DNA from: JBIIJL01 sp044233795
GTDB lineage: Bacteria > Pseudomonadota > Gammaproteobacteria > Legionellales > Legionellaceae
Direction of reading: 5' to 3'
Length of the DNA stretch: 23,349 nt
Assembly (NCBI GenBank): GCA_044233795.1
Contig: JBIIJL010000030.1
Location: forward strand, 1 to 23,349
Part shown: positions 22,096-23,349 of the stretch, in pieces
Layout: the number at the start of each line of letters is the position of its first letter
Position numbering within the stretch: position 1 is the first letter of the stretch
Notes under the pieces: generated by a model
Seen by the model: only the letters and a program-made list of their open reading frames with translations
What the model was told of the DNA's origin: nothing
The model's database searches: none
Made by a program: the position numbers and the translations under genes

Positions 22096-23349
22096 TTAAA
22101 GTGTGGGTTCATCAAGCGCTTCATCGCCAGATAAATCCGCAGCCCCTCTATCATCTGTTTTTCTATCAAAGAAACCACTTGAAGTAACTTGCGGGGATTG
22201 CACTGTAGATTTAAGACAATCTAAGGTCTGGGCAGATGATAAAAATGCTTCATATGCTAAATCGTCGCCCTCATCACTTTTTATCTTCCCAAGTGTAGGT
22301 AATGGTGCCAGTTCAGGGAATAGTGCATCAACTAATTTATGGGTCAAATTACCAAGTATAATGCCCGCAGAAAACACCGCCATACCAAAGCTAAACGGCA
22401 AACAGGTAAATGAGACAAAAATTAGCGGCGGCACCAAAAGCTCAATCAGTAAAGAGCGTATCACCTTTACTTTTTGATAATAAGCCAACTGCGCATGATA
22501 GTCAGAATCAGCCATTAATTGCCTCATCTCAAGATAGATCAGTTTTTTAATCGATGGATTTTCTTCAGTTTTAAATTGTTTTAAAAGTATCGAACATTCT
22601 TCTCTAGCTAGTCGCTTGCCTTCTGTGGTTTTAGCTATCTCAATATACCCGGCCACAGCTTCGCTTATCGCCGTTAAAAAAAAGCATAACGCAGCTCCCG
22701 ATACACTTAATAGCATGGTTACCTCAGGTGCTAACACCCCTCCCGGGAGCAGGAAGCCACACATCAAGGTAAAGGCTAGTAGTAGTCCTGTCGCATAAGT
22801 CAAATCATTGACAAGCCCATACCATTTGTATTTGTATTCAAAATTACAATGCGCTTGGGCTTTAATAAGGTTATCCATTTCATGCTGTAACCGCTGAATA
22901 AGCTTGCCGTCTGTTCCTTCTTCTTCAAGACGAATTTTTTCTTCTAATAGTTCTCTATCTTTAATAAAACGCTGCTTTTCAATTTCATACTGGGTACTTT
23001 CTTCAACAAACCGCCAAATCGTCAAAAAGACATCCATCAATAATAGCACTGCTGTTAACACGTTACCCAAGTAGCCTGGCCTACCCTCGCCACAAAGCCA
23101 CAAAAAACAAGCCATGTTACCCGTTGCCCAAACAAAATCATTCAACAACGTAAACTTTCGAAGATCAATCTGGGTCGTGAACCGCTCACCAATGGGAATC
23201 TTCTGCTCATCTTCACTCATCCCCCAACCAGGAGCTGTGTGCTTCACAACCAAAAACAAATTAACGCCAAACCTTGTGTAGTAAAGCACCCAACTCATAT
23301 AGCCTGTAATAGGCCCAGGTGCAGCTACCGCTTGCTGCGCTTGTTGTTT
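22096..23349 (-). CDS. Multi-pass membrane protein with coiled-coil segments, C-terminal part; 5' end beyond the window
   Basis: The frame stays open to the right edge, 17 codons upstream of an internal ATG at 23298 and including a Gln/Ala-rich stretch, so the true start is outside. Numbering from that Met: hydrophobic segments lie at about 54-70, 76-95, 165-186, 191-212 and 282-317. A charged predicted coiled coil lies at about 98-150 (Glu/Lys/Arg rich, for example RFIKDRELLEEKIRLEEE) and a second charged helical part at about 222-275. The two units LLNDFVWATG (51-60) and GLVNDLTYATG (161-171) look like an internal repeat. The tail is Asp/Glu/Ser rich and ends DEALDEPTL. Proteins of this look, with MSEDE after a hydrophobic start, resemble large conserved hypothetical proteins of Legionellales from memory; some coiled-coil membrane proteins there are Dot/Icm substrates. 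Function unknown. Confidence 0.75.
   Translation of the reverse strand, partial: KQQAQQAVAAPGPITGYMSWVLYYTRFGVNLFLVVKHTAPGWGMSEDEQKIPIGERFTTQIDLRKFTLLNDFVWATGNMACFLWLCGEGRPGYLGNVLTAVLLLMDVFLTIWRFVEESTQYEIEKQRFIKDRELLEEKIRLEEEGTDGKLIQRLQHEMDNLIKAQAHCNFEYKYKWYGLVNDLTYATGLLLAFTLMCGFLLPGGVLAPEVTMLLSVSGAALCFFLTAISEAVAGYIEIAKTTEGKRLAREECSILLKQFKTEENPSIKKLIYLEMRQLMADSDYHAQLAYYQKVKVIRSLLIELLVPPLIFVSFTCLPFSFGMAVFSAGIILGNLTHKLVDALFPELAPLPTLGKIKSDEGDDLAYEAFLSSAQTLDCLKSTVQSPQVTSSGFFDRKTDDRGAADLSGDEALDEPTL

Overview
The window looks like a gammaproteobacterial chromosome segment, most likely from the Legionellales (Legionella/Coxiella/Berkiella side) or another intracellular gammaproteobacterium. Its housekeeping proteins align over their length with remembered E. 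coli sequences: ygfB-pepP-ubiH-ubiI, the nine-gene atp operon and mnmG-rsmG-parA-parB. Between them sit genes typical of a host-associated lifestyle: a eukaryotic-like Ser/Thr kinase ending in a CaaX-like box, a papain-like secreted protease, and a multi-pass membrane/coiled-coil protein. The lineage is inferred from this gene mix and from remembered protein similarity; no search was run.

Layout. Positions 1-457 (minus) hold the 5' part of a secreted C1-type cysteine peptidase that runs off the left edge. Positions 597-4846 (minus) are a tight ygfB-pepP-ubiH-ubiI cluster for aerobic ubiquinone synthesis plus aminopeptidase P; ubiI carries a G11 and an A9 tract near its 3' end. A gap of about 430 bases with inverted repeats leads to the plus-strand kinase (5273-6550), which converges on the atp operon. 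The atp operon (minus, 13556 down to 6583) reads atpI-B-E-F-H-A-G-D-C and encodes the whole F1Fo ATP synthase. A perfect TATAAT box lies upstream of atpI, back to back with a plus-strand TATAAT box for an 83-residue unknown protein (13712-13963) that ends in a good intrinsic terminator.

Positions 20437 down to 14047 (minus) form a second long transcription unit: mnmG-rsmG-parA-parB-yraN-diaA-dolP-second BON lipoprotein. In E. coli yraN-diaA-dolP is a separate locus; here it lies between parB and the atp operon, placing a DnaA regulator directly behind the chromosome-partition genes. Upstream lie a cysteine-rich MltA-type lytic transglycosylase (20520-21899) and the C-terminal part of the membrane/coiled-coil protein (22096 to the right edge). 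No tRNA, rRNA, CRISPR array, transposase or integrase was seen.

The most notable item is the kinase, which combines a complete set of kinase motifs with a C-terminal Cys-Val-Leu-Gln. That fits a translocated effector lipidated by host prenyltransferases. Other points are the rearranged parAB-diaA-dolP operon, the 14-cysteine MltA, the internally repeated membrane protein, and a 16-base element shared upstream of the kinase and mltA genes.
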